64,000 bases of DNA, from contig JAHBTU010000002.1 in NCBI GenBank assembly GCA_019638455.1, forward strand, positions 406,501-470,500, in the 5' to 3' direction. A model generated the notes under the pieces. That model was not told the origin of the DNA, made no database searches, and was given only the letters and a program-made list of their open reading frames with translations. This document shows, in pieces, positions 16,437 to 24,541 of the stretch (positions within the stretch are counted from its first letter, which is position 1; the number at the start of each line of letters is the position of its first letter). The DNA comes from Saprospiraceae bacterium (GTDB lineage: Bacteria; Bacteroidota; Bacteroidia; Chitinophagales; Saprospiraceae). The translations under genes were made by a program, and so were the position numbers.

Positions 16437-16897
16437 ATGAAAAATACATTTTGCTACGCGGCATCGCTGCTCTTCGCGCTATTTACTTTTACGGAAATGC
16501 GCGCACAACTTGTCTACACCGATCCGTATGGATACACTTACACGATTTCGTCCGATAAAGGCGGCGTATGCGACGCACCAAACGGCGCGTCCTTCCCCGT
16601 TTTCTCTTACGATAATCCAGCCCTCCAAAGTACTTTCGACCAGGTGTCGCCCGGTCACTATTTCAAGGCAAAGTTCGGAGAACCGGTGACTATCACGGTA
16701 GAGGTAAGAAACCCTTTCGGTATACCTTCCTATACAGTTGCCCCATTTAAAGCATTAATCGGCACAGATTCCCCCCCATATCTTTATGACCTGGACAATA
16801 TTGAGGGTTCGGGGCTCGAAAATGAATATGACCAGAACAACCAACTAGTAGCGTATCGCTATAAGCATACCTTTTATTTTGGGCGTGCCGACACTAA
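16437..16897 (+). pseudogene. T9SS-secreted protein, 5' part of a gene split by IS copy 3
   Basis: ATG 16437 opens a signal peptide (MKNTFCYAASLLFALF...MRAQ) and about 130 residues of a secreted beta-rich protein (LVYTDPYGYTYTISSDKGG, GEPVTITVEVRNPFG). After ...GRADT the IS5-type element is inserted; reading on gives 10 foreign residues and a stop. The frame resumes exactly at 17804 after removing the IS and one TAA. The rejoined product is 735 residues. Unless the IS excises precisely, the cargo lacks its C-terminal sorting domain and would not be exported by T9SS. Confidence 0.85.
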
Positions 16898-17800
16898 GAC
16901 CATGTTCAAAAATTTTTGGTTAGTGAGGTGGGGTTAGTTCAGAACAACTTTTTGTCAAGCGGCCATTCGCCCTAAAATCACTTGAATGTTCGCCAGCAAG
17001 ATCATGGATTCCGAACTTTTTGTTGTTTTTTCATGGTCTTTATCCAATCGTCGGAAGAAATTGAACCAGCCGAAAGTCCGTTCGTTGACCCAGCGTTTTT
17101 TGATGGGCACAAAGCCCTTGGAGGTTGGCGGACGTGAAGATATCTCCACCTCCACGCCGAGTTCGGAGGCGGCAAACTCGCTGAAAGCGCCGGCGTAAAC
17201 CCCGTCCACCAGAATCTTTTTCAACCGGCCAAAGTGGGCCGAGCATTGTTTCAACAATTGAATGCCCATTTGACCGTCGGGCTTGTTGGCGGCACTGACC
17301 ACCACACCAATGACGAGACCCAAAGTGTCCACCAGGATGTGCCGCTTGCGTCCGTTCACTTTCTTGTTGCCGTCAACGCCCCTTTCTTCGTGGACAAAAG
17401 GCGCTGCCTTAACAGATTGGCTGTCAATGCAGACAAGGCTTGCGCTGACCTCCTTGCCCCAAAAAAGCCGCTCCAGTTCGGCCACCCAGTCGTTCACCGT
17501 TTGCCAAACACCCTGGCGCGACCACCGATGAAAATAATAGTACACGCTCTTCCAAGGCGGAAAAACAGCGGGCAGGTTGCGCCACTGGCCACCTGTCCGG
17601 TGCAGGTACAAAATGCCGTTCACGACGGCTCGCAAATTATGTTTGCGTTTCCTTTGGCAGGGCAAAACTTCTTTCAGAACTTCCCATTGGGAATCGGTCA
17701 ACTCAGTGAACTGGGTTTGCATAATTTTTAAGTTTTGGTCAACTCAAAATTACGCACCGATTCCCTTGTTTTTTAAAACAAATAATTTTTGAACATGGTC
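16898..17800 (-). mobile_element. IS5-family-like insertion sequence, copy 3 (recent)
   Basis: A 903-bp element in the reverse orientation to copies 1 and 2. It has perfect 17-bp terminal repeats and a perfect TAA duplication (16895-16897, 17801-17803). It is identical to copy 1 at every position compared, and the target gene still reads in frame around it, so the insertion looks recent. Confidence 0.95.
16955..17722 (-). CDS. IS5-family DDE transposase (copy 3)
   Basis: A 255-residue transposase identical in sequence to the copy 1 protein, with all catalytic-site blocks (CIDSQS, VDGVYAG, WVNERTFGW). It is transcribed against the interrupted cargo gene. Confidence 0.93.
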   Translation of the reverse strand: MQTQFTELTDSQWEVLKEVLPCQRKRKHNLRAVVNGILYLHRTGGQWRNLPAVFPPWKSVYYYFHRWSRQGVWQTVNDWVAELERLFWGKEVSASLVCIDSQSVKAAPFVHEERGVDGNKKVNGRKRHILVDTLGLVIGVVVSAANKPDGQMGIQLLKQCSAHFGRLKKILVDGVYAGAFSEFAASELGVEVEISSRPPTSKGFVPIKKRWVNERTFGWFNFFRRLDKDHEKTTKSSESMILLANIQVILGRMAA

Positions 17801-17803
17801 TAA

Positions 17804-19550
17804 AGGATGGATTATCATCAGGAATGTATCATGGTTCGAGTCTTCACGATATTTTATCCTGCCGTTCGTGGTGGAGGGCTTGCTTACCAGCGAAGTTCCC
17901 ATCCTCGGCACCACCGTGCAGCCGCAACTGCCCTATTTTATCCTTCACGCGCCGCCGGGTGACGGCAGCACCGCTGAATTTCAGGAAACCAAAACGGTGT
18001 GCCGTGAAATGGTACAATCTGCCGCTACAGATAACTCCAGCTCCGGCTACGTGGATGTAAAAGTGGGTGTTGCCGGTTCCGTTGGCTTTATCGCGACGGT
18101 GAATTTTGAGTTCTCTGTCACAGTTGGCGCCAGTGCGGGCGGCGGTGAAATGAGTATCAACACCGTCGGCAATCAAACCTGCCTCACCGTGACCGAAGGT
18201 TTTCAGACCCCGCCCGGCGGCGAAGATGTTTTTGTGGGCTACGGTACGGACCTTGCATACGGCGTAACCAGCGAGGTACGCATCGACTCGACCTGTCAGG
18301 CTTACCTCCATCCGGTGGGACTGGCATATATGCCGATTGGCCAGCCCCGGCAGTTTTATTACACCAAATCAGAGATTTTGGACCAGATTGCACAGCAACA
18401 ACTCATTGTGGACGACACCACGTTGTCTGTGCGTGCACGAAACGACGCTCAAAACCAGGTAGATGTGTGGAATAAAGTGCTGGCCTTGAACGATGCCAAC
18501 ATTAATAACCCCAACAACGTCCAAATCGGCGCAGTGTCGTACGGCACGGTGCCCAGTTCGCAAGAATCAAGCATCACGGTTACGGAAACTGCCTCCATTG
18601 AATATGAGCAGTACGTTGATTATTCTGCCAGCCTCGATGTAGTGGTGGAAGTAGGCGGTTCAGGCGTATCGGGCGGTTATGAATACCGGGGTTCTCAGCG
18701 CTATGGCAAAATCGAAAACCAGTCGCAAGAACTGACTAAAATAGTCCGCTATACCCTTTCGGACGACGACCCCGGCGATTTGTTCAACATAAATATATTC
18801 CGCGACCCGATGTTCGGCACGCCAGTTTTCCGTACCGCCGCCGGCACTAAAAGCAGTTGTCCCTATCAGGGCGGCTACCAGCGTGACCAGCCGAAACTTA
18901 AACACGATGGCACCTTCGACAATCACATTGCGCTGCTGGGCGCCCCAATAGGTTCCTCGGCAACATTCAAGGTCGATATTTGTAATGAAAGCAACGAGGC
19001 ACGCACCTACAACCTTAAACTCAATGCGCAATCCAATCTTAACGGCGCCGTAGTATCCGCCGCCGGCGTACCGCTCAACGGCAACGACCTGGGGCAATCG
19101 TTCACCGTGCCGGCCAATAGCTGCGTCCAAGACTTGGTGGTGGAAGTGAAACAGTTGTCCGCCAACAGTCCGCTCGCTTACCCCAACCTCGAACTGTTCC
19201 TTTATGCCCCCTGTGAGGAAAATATTCAATCAAATGTGTTTGCTTCGGTGTTTTTTGGAAATGCGACCAGTACCGACGAAACGCAGGGCACGTTGTCGAA
19301 AGTCGCCCTTTTCCCCAATCCGGCATCTGATATAGTAAATATAGCCTTTGAACTTGCAGAACCAGCCCCTGTCCGCCTCGAAGTGCGCGACCTGCTGGGA
19401 CGTCTGCTAATGACAGGTTTCGACGAAAATCGCCCAGCCGGTACGCATCAAACGCTACTAAATGTCAGCCAGTTGCCTGGCGGTATGTATATTTTGGGAA
19501 TCCAGAGCGGTGCGGCGCAAATGACACAGAAACTGATAGTGCAACGATAA
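17804..19550 (+). pseudogene. T9SS-secreted protein, 3' part with type A sorting domain
   Basis: Continues the gene broken by IS copy 3 (first intact in-frame start GTG 17868). It contains long beta-rich stretches, a conserved-looking block SDDDPGDLFNINIFRDPMFG followed by TPVF, and cysteines in KSSCPYQ. The C-terminus is a typical T9SS type A sorting/secretion domain (LFPNPASDIVNIAFEL, VRDLLGRLL, GGMYILGIQSGAAQMTQKL). Substrates of this type pass the outer membrane through PorU/PorV/PorZ-assisted cleavage and attachment. The molecular function of the body is not recognised; surface adhesin or matrix component is a guess. Confidence 0.8.
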
Positions 19551-19579
19551 AATTTGGTTATCTCGGAAAGTATCTGACA

Positions 19580-19612
19580 AACGTCGGAAGGGTTTCAAAC
19601 CCTTCTGACGTT
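19580..19612. terminator. Hairpin between convergent genes
   Basis: AACGTC(g)GAAGGGTTT / AAACCCTTC(t)GACGTT forms a 15-bp stem with one mismatch and almost no loop, located between the cargo gene (+) and the ABC gene (-), overlapping the last codons of the latter. It could end transcription from both sides. Confidence 0.5.
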
Positions 19613-20308
19613 GACGTTGGATTCCACCGATTCAATTTTCCCACCTTTCAATTTTAAAATCCGCTTCGTTCGTTTCGCCAGTTCCAAATCGTGCGTCACC
19701 AGCACCAGTGTAGTGCCGACGGTTCGGTTCAGGTCGAAAATCAAATCCACGATACCGGCGGCATTGTCGGCGTCGAGGTTGCCGGTGGGCTCGTCGGCGA
19801 AAAGGATTTTCGGGCTGTTGGAGAAGGCGCGGGCGATGCAGACGCGCTGCTGTTCGCCGCCCGAAAGTTGGGCAGGGTAGTGGTCGAGGCGGTCGGCGAG
19901 GCCGACTTTTTCGAGCCATTGGCGGGCGGTGGTTTCGGCAGCGGGGTCGCGGCGCAGCTCGAGCGGCACCATCACATTTTCGAGCGCGGTGAGGGTGGGG
20001 ATGAGTTGGAAATTTTGAAAAATGAAGCCGACGTAACGGTTGCGCACTTCAGCGCGTTCGTCTTCCGAGAGGTCGTCCAATTGAATGTTGTTCAATGAAA
20101 TAGAGCCGCTCGTAGCGCGGTCGAGGCCGGCGCAGAGACCAAGCAGCGTGGTTTTTCCCGAACCGGACGGGCCGACTACGGCAAAGGTGTCGCCTTCGGC
20201 GAGCTCAAAACTGACGTTGTCCAGTACGGTGAGCGACTGGCCGTTGGCGGAGCGGTATTGTTTGGTAAGATGTGCGGCGGATAGCATAGAGTGTTCGATT
20301 TGCGACAT
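19595..20308 (-). CDS. LolD/MacB-type ABC transporter ATP-binding protein
   Basis: 237 residues from ATG 20308 (ATG 20287 is an alternative). Walker A GPSGSGKTT, Q-loop FIFQNFQLIPTLTALENV, signature LSGGEQQRVCIARA, Walker B ILFADEPTGNLD and H-loop LVTHD make it an ABC ATPase of the MacB/LolD/FtsE class, which drives FtsX-like permeases for lipoprotein release or export. No permease gene is adjacent, so its partner is elsewhere. Confidence 0.88.
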   Translation of the reverse strand: MSQIEHSMLSAAHLTKQYRSANGQSLTVLDNVSFELAEGDTFAVVGPSGSGKTTLLGLCAGLDRATSGSISLNNIQLDDLSEDERAEVRNRYVGFIFQNFQLIPTLTALENVMVPLELRRDPAAETTARQWLEKVGLADRLDHYPAQLSGGEQQRVCIARAFSNSPKILFADEPTGNLDADNAAGIVDLIFDLNRTVGTTLVLVTHDLELAKRTKRILKLKGGKIESVESNVNVRRV

Positions 20309-20389
20309 ACAGTCGGGAAACAGCATTTTTTCGGATTTGCTTTTGGCTTTTCTCCAAAAGCAGACCGATGCCTTGTTTTTTTCGATGAA

Positions 20390-20429
20390 CAAAAATAAAA
20401 CCCCCGCCGGTGGTGACGACGAGGGTTTG
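20390..20429 (-). terminator. Intrinsic terminator after the 79-residue gene
   Basis: Minus strand: AAACCC(t)CG(t)CG... pairs with CG(g)CG(g)GGGTTT (20397-20427), followed by TTATTTTTG. It lies 26 bp beyond the stop at 20455. Confidence 0.6.
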
Positions 20430-20454
20430 AGCGTTTGGTTCTGAAAGTTCGCTG

Positions 20455-20694
20455 TTAGAGCGAAGCTTCGTAAGCCGTTTTTGTGCTGTATTGCAGGATG
20501 TTGTTAAGTGCAGCGTTGGACGGGTTGAAGCGGACTTTTGGGAGTTGGATTTTTGCCAACAGCAGCGCATCGAACATGGCACGCATATCAGGGTCTGCCT
20601 CAATTTTGCTGGCCATTTCCACGGCTTCCTCGGCGGGCATTTCGCGGTACAGAAACTGCACCAGGGCGTTGTTATAAGTGTAAGTTTCCTCCAT
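20455..20694 (-). CDS. Small conserved-looking protein of unknown function
   Basis: 79 residues, acidic N-terminal half (YNNALVQFLYREMPAEEAVE) with predicted helices and no cysteines, signal or membrane segment. It has a start ATG at 20694 and its own terminator, and codon use resembles the neighbours, so it is probably a real gene. The MPAEEAVEMASKIEADPDMR pattern resembles the short N-terminal helices of anti-sigma-like proteins, but that is only an impression. Confidence 0.6.
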   Translation of the reverse strand: MEETYTYNNALVQFLYREMPAEEAVEMASKIEADPDMRAMFDALLLAKIQLPKVRFNPSNAALNNILQYSTKTAYEASL

Positions 20695-20866
20695 AGGCTT
20701 TTTTGTCTTTTCGACTGTGAAATTTAGTTTAAAAAAATCGCGTATTAAACAATGGCAGCGGAAGTGTTATTGCTTTTTCGAGAAATTTATTTTCGATTTT
20801 AACACTTGGCTTTTCCGCCGTTTGTTTGCCAAGAGCCGCCGCTCTCGCTTTGAGGCTTCCGTTCCC

Positions 20867-20904
20867 TATCTTTGGGCTTTTGCCTGCCGCATCAGGCAAA
20901 AGGC
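20867..20904. terminator. Hairpin downstream of porZ
   Basis: GCTTTTGCCTG / CAGGCAAAAGGC (20876-20904) forms an 11-bp stem 4 bases beyond the porZ stop, reading leftwards. A TATCTTTG box at 20867-20874 on the plus strand adjoins it but faces no gene. Confidence 0.45.
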
Positions 20905-20907
20905 TGG

Positions 20908-23241
20908 TCAATTCAAAATCACCACTTTTGCGATGACGGCATCGGGTGCGTCAAAGTTTTGAGCGCTGGTGGCAAATATCAGATAAACGCCCGATGCCGC
21001 ACGCCGACCTAGATAGTCGCGCCCGTCCCAGATGGCTTGGCCGCCCAATGCCTTGCCTTCATAGACAAGATTGCCTGCCACATCCGTGATTTTGACATTG
21101 GCATCGCGGGCAAGGCCATAGATGGCGATGGGGCCGTCGTAGTTGGGTCGCACCGGGTTCGGATAAGCGTAAGGCATGGAGCTGTTGATACGGCCTCCCA
21201 CCGTCGCCTCGCTTCGCACGGAGACAATACCTTTTTGGGTGCCAATCCACGCCTCGCCTGTTTGGGGGTCTATGGCAATGTCAATAATGCTGTTGTCGAA
21301 CAAGGGGCTATTGGTCACGGTGAACCGCGCTTCTTGATTGAGGGCATCGGGGGACTGAACGAAAACGCCATTGTTAGTGCCGAACCACTTGCGATTGGCG
21401 CCGTCCACGGCAATGGCGTTGACATTCTCCGTCTCGAGCAAGTAACCATTGAATCCGTCCACATTCACAATGCGGCGGCGGCCTGTGCAACCCGGTTCAA
21501 ACACATTGCTGCCGCACTCAAAACTTACCGCACCCTGCGCGGTGCCTACCCACACATCGCCGTCCAAATCCACCGCGATGGAGAGGATGGTATTGGTCGG
21601 CAGCACACTATTGGCGGTGGTAAATAGTTTGTAGCGGTCGTCGGCAGGATTGTCAATATCCTGACCGCTATCATAGACCAACACGCCGCCGTTGAAACCC
21701 ACCACGAACCATTTGTAGCCATTTCTGTCCACGGCCACTTGGAGAAGGTTGTTGGCGGGTGCTGCCGAAAAATTGCGCAAGGTGCCGTCGGGTTTCAATA
21801 CGGCAATAGGCGCTGCCGCGCCATAGTTGCATATCCAGAGGTTGTTGGCGTTGTCGTAAGCGATGCCGCCAATGGCTGTTCGACCCGGCCCCGAGGCTCC
21901 CGCTCCTTGCAGGATGGAGTTGCGTTGGGTATAGCACTTGGTGGGGCCGCCGGGGGTAGTGGCTTCTATTAGGCCAATGGCAAAACTTCCGACCATGAAT
22001 TTATCCTCTGTCGGGTGGGTTGCCACTCGCCAGTGTGCGTATTGGCAGGTATCCAGCGCGAGTTCGGGATTCGACTGCACGCTGAAGCGTTGCCATTGGT
22101 TTTTTTCAAAAATATAGACACCCCAATCCCTAAAAATTGCGTTGAGGCTGGGGTCGGCACCGGGCGTGGCAACATAGACCTTGCCGTTGCCAATGACTAT
22201 TTTCGAGGAGTGCTGGTAGAGTGGCGAGTTGTAGGAAAACAAATCGCACTGACCAGTATTGTGGTCGTAGTATCGGAACTGGTCTTGCTGGTCGGCAAAC
22301 CAAAATTTTTTGTTTCCATCCTCTATTCCATACAGTGGAAATTCCGCTTTGCAGGCCCAATGGATTTCCGAGCGATTCCCGTTGGGTTCCACATAGTCCA
22401 CGACACCGAGCCCAAAGTTGTTTTCGTTGGCCCACCCCACCAGCAGTCCCGGGCCTTCTGCCGTCAGATACTTGACCGAGCGCAGGGGGTGGGTGGCGAA
22501 TTCCACCGATGTAGTGCCATCGTAGTTGTAGAGTTTTTTCTCAATGCCGAGCCAAAGTTTGCTGTTCCAGATAGTCATGGCGTTCACGGACTCGCCCATA
22601 GGAATTCCTGCGTTGCCTCCCATCATTTCCCATCGGCTGAAATCGGCGGGGTTGGCATCGTCGGCTGCGATGCGAAAAAGTCCCTCGTCTGTGCCAGCGT
22701 ATAGTTTTCCATCGAATAGCGCGACGGACTTTGCGGCCATGCCGGTAAAGGTGGTATAGACCGCTTCCGCCCGTTCCAAATTGAGCTTGAGCACCCCGAA
22801 TCCACAAGCGAGATAGGCAAATTTGCCGTCGAAGGTGATGTCGTAAATCTGCTTATCCCCGATGAGGTTGATGTTCGTTCGGATGAACGGCAGATTCAGC
22901 ACATTGCCGTTCGATGGGTAATAGAGGTCTATGTTGCTATTGGTGTAAACGAGGATGAGCACATCGGAGGCTTGGTTGTAGCGTATCAGCTGCATGCTGG
23001 CATCGCTCAGCCCTTCCACTTTTGTCAGGAAGCGGGGCGAACGGTCGGCTTTGTCAATCTCCACCACTGCCCATTCAGTAGCATAATAAACTTTCGTCGC
23101 GCTCTGTGTCACGAAGGTCGAACGTTGCCACGGGAGGTGTTGCCGCCATTCGCCAATCTTCATCGGGGGAAACGAGTCTGATTGAGCGGGGAGGTTTTGA
23201 AGAGCGATTATCAGGCTTGCAAGTAGAAAAAACGTTCGCAT
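20908..23241 (-). CDS. porZ: PorZ-like T9SS component (two-component-propeller beta-propeller protein)
   Basis: 777 residues from ATG 23241: signal peptide (MRTFFLLASLIIALQNLPAQ), PorZ N-terminal region (WRQHLPWQRSTFVTQSATKVYYATEW), repeated propeller blades (e.g. SDASMQLIRYNQASDVLILV, NSNIDLYYP, AVDLDGDVWVGT, AIDPQTGEAWIGTQKG), and a C-terminal FlgD-like/T9SS domain (YPNPVRPNYDGPIAIYG ... GVYLIFATS). PorZ of Porphyromonas (776 residues) binds A-LPS and serves the attachment complex that anchors cargo. Length and domain order agree well. An upstream ATG at 23298 is rejected, as it precedes the signal peptide. Confidence 0.9.
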   Translation of the reverse strand: MRTFFLLASLIIALQNLPAQSDSFPPMKIGEWRQHLPWQRSTFVTQSATKVYYATEWAVVEIDKADRSPRFLTKVEGLSDASMQLIRYNQASDVLILVYTNSNIDLYYPSNGNVLNLPFIRTNINLIGDKQIYDITFDGKFAYLACGFGVLKLNLERAEAVYTTFTGMAAKSVALFDGKLYAGTDEGLFRIAADDANPADFSRWEMMGGNAGIPMGESVNAMTIWNSKLWLGIEKKLYNYDGTTSVEFATHPLRSVKYLTAEGPGLLVGWANENNFGLGVVDYVEPNGNRSEIHWACKAEFPLYGIEDGNKKFWFADQQDQFRYYDHNTGQCDLFSYNSPLYQHSSKIVIGNGKVYVATPGADPSLNAIFRDWGVYIFEKNQWQRFSVQSNPELALDTCQYAHWRVATHPTEDKFMVGSFAIGLIEATTPGGPTKCYTQRNSILQGAGASGPGRTAIGGIAYDNANNLWICNYGAAAPIAVLKPDGTLRNFSAAPANNLLQVAVDRNGYKWFVVGFNGGVLVYDSGQDIDNPADDRYKLFTTANSVLPTNTILSIAVDLDGDVWVGTAQGAVSFECGSNVFEPGCTGRRRIVNVDGFNGYLLETENVNAIAVDGANRKWFGTNNGVFVQSPDALNQEARFTVTNSPLFDNSIIDIAIDPQTGEAWIGTQKGIVSVRSEATVGGRINSSMPYAYPNPVRPNYDGPIAIYGLARDANVKITDVAGNLVYEGKALGGQAIWDGRDYLGRRAASGVYLIFATSAQNFDAPDAVIAKVVILN

Positions 23242-23493
23242 GGTGTTGGACTGGATAAAGGGTGTTCGGAGCGAGATGTCGCAGGCCAACACCCACATAG
23301 GACTTGTTCAAATGACCCCCTTGATGCTTCAAGATGGCGATGGGTTGCCCAATTTTGGACAACTGTGCCTCGCACCGTCAAGTTTTCAGCATAATAAGAT
23401 TTCAACCCATTCAAAATCAAGGACATCTATCACGGCACACCTAACCATCTTGGCGAATCAAGGTATATTTTCATCGGAAGCCGCGTGTTTACC

Positions 23494-23501
23494 TAATTTT
23501 G
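23494..23501 (+). promoter_or_regulatory. -7 box upstream of the FkbM methyltransferase
   Basis: TAATTTTG matches TAnnTTTG and lies 60 bases before the proposed TTG start. It argues against the much longer reading frame that begins at 23240. Confidence 0.45.
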
Positions 23502-23560
23502 CCGCTCAATCTGCGGGTGTCGTCCAACCTTTGGAGCGCCTGTGTCAACGTGCCTTAAAC

Positions 23561-24295
23561 TTGAAAGCGCTCATCAAACGATTTCTGAAATCCCTCCCAT
23601 TTGCTTTCACCCAAAACCAACGCTACGACCGGCAGACGCGCCGCGTCATTCGGGCAGTGTGCCGACCCGACAGCAATTGCCTTGATGTGGGTTGTCACAA
23701 AGGAGAAATCCTTGACCTCTTTTTGCATTTTGCGCCACAAGGTACCCACTATGGGTTTGAGCCAATTCCGGGCCTGTTCAAGGGTTTGACAAAAAAATAC
23801 GCAGGTGTAAAAAATTGCCATTTGCTCGACATCGCTTTGTCTGAAAAAAAGGGGACTTCAAGCTTCAATTATGTAGTTAGCAACCCTTCGTACAGCGGCT
23901 TGCTCAAGCGACACTACGACCATCCCAACGAGCAGGATACACTCATCACTGTCCGCACCGACAAACTGGACGATGTGCTGCCAAGCGACTTTCGCGTTGA
24001 CCTTGTAAAAATTGATGTGGAAGGCGGCGAGCTGTTGGTGTTGCGTGGTGCCATGCAGACGTTGGCCCGTTGTAAGCCAGTCGTCATCTTCGAGCACGGT
24101 CTGGGTGCTTCCGAACTTTATGGGGCCACCCCGGAACAAATCCATGCTCTCTTCCTTCAATGTGGCATGGGGGTCTCGCTCATGCGCCGTTTTCTGAAAA
24201 ATCAACCGCCCTTGACAAAAGAGGAGTTTGCTGCTCATTATTATCAGAAACGGGATTACTATTTTATCGCCTACGCGAATGAGGGGTTGAAGTAA
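23561..24295 (+). CDS. FkbM-family methyltransferase
   Basis: 244 residues if TTG 23561 is the start; TTG 23531 is the alternative. The SAM-binding motif CLDVGCHKGEILDLF, then EPIPG, and the FkbM hallmark VDLVKIDVEGGELLVLRGA are all present. Family members methylate hydroxyls on sugars and natural products, often in surface-glycan loci. The frame is open back to 23240, overlapping porZ divergently, but that N-terminal part shows no family resemblance and contains the TAATTTTG promoter box. Confidence 0.8.
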   Translation: MKALIKRFLKSLPFAFTQNQRYDRQTRRVIRAVCRPDSNCLDVGCHKGEILDLFLHFAPQGTHYGFEPIPGLFKGLTKKYAGVKNCHLLDIALSEKKGTSSFNYVVSNPSYSGLLKRHYDHPNEQDTLITVRTDKLDDVLPSDFRVDLVKIDVEGGELLVLRGAMQTLARCKPVVIFEHGLGASELYGATPEQIHALFLQCGMGVSLMRRFLKNQPPLTKEEFAAHYYQKRDYYFIAYANEGLK

Positions 24296-24317
24296 AGTGT
24301 TGAGGATGCGCGCTATT

Positions 24318-24437
24318 GAGGGTGTCTCATAAGTGATGTTTGTTTGACAGGATTGACAAGATTCGCGCCCTTTTTCGGGTAAAAAAAACTGTAAATCTTG
24401 TTAATCCTGTCGAAATTTAAACTTGTGAGACGGCCTC
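24318..24437. repeat. MITE-like element family A, copy 2 (120 bp)
   Basis: The longer version of the family A palindrome. Ends GAGGGTGTCTCATAAGT / ACTTGTGAGACGGCCTC are inverted repeats, and inner arms GACAGGATTGACAAGATT / AATCTTGTTAATCCTGTC pair with one mismatch. It starts 22 bp after the FkbM stop. No target duplication is obvious. Confidence 0.78.
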
Positions 24438-24541
24438 AAAAAGAGATTGAATGTCAAACACCAAGAAATTTCAACTCCTCATTCGCATTCCTCGCTGACA
24501 ACAATCTTGATTTTTGTGTCCACGCCTTGGCCAAGTTGGTC

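Noticed and set aside
23240..23560. N-terminal extension of the FkbM methyltransferase
   Set aside because: The extra codons show no family similarity, overlap the porZ start and include a TAATTTTG promoter box, so they are unlikely to be translated.
24318..24437. Family A element as a simple rho-independent terminator of the FkbM gene
   Set aside because: The same sequence recurs at 13523 in a different context with conserved outer ends, which a plain terminator does not need. It may still end transcription as a side effect.
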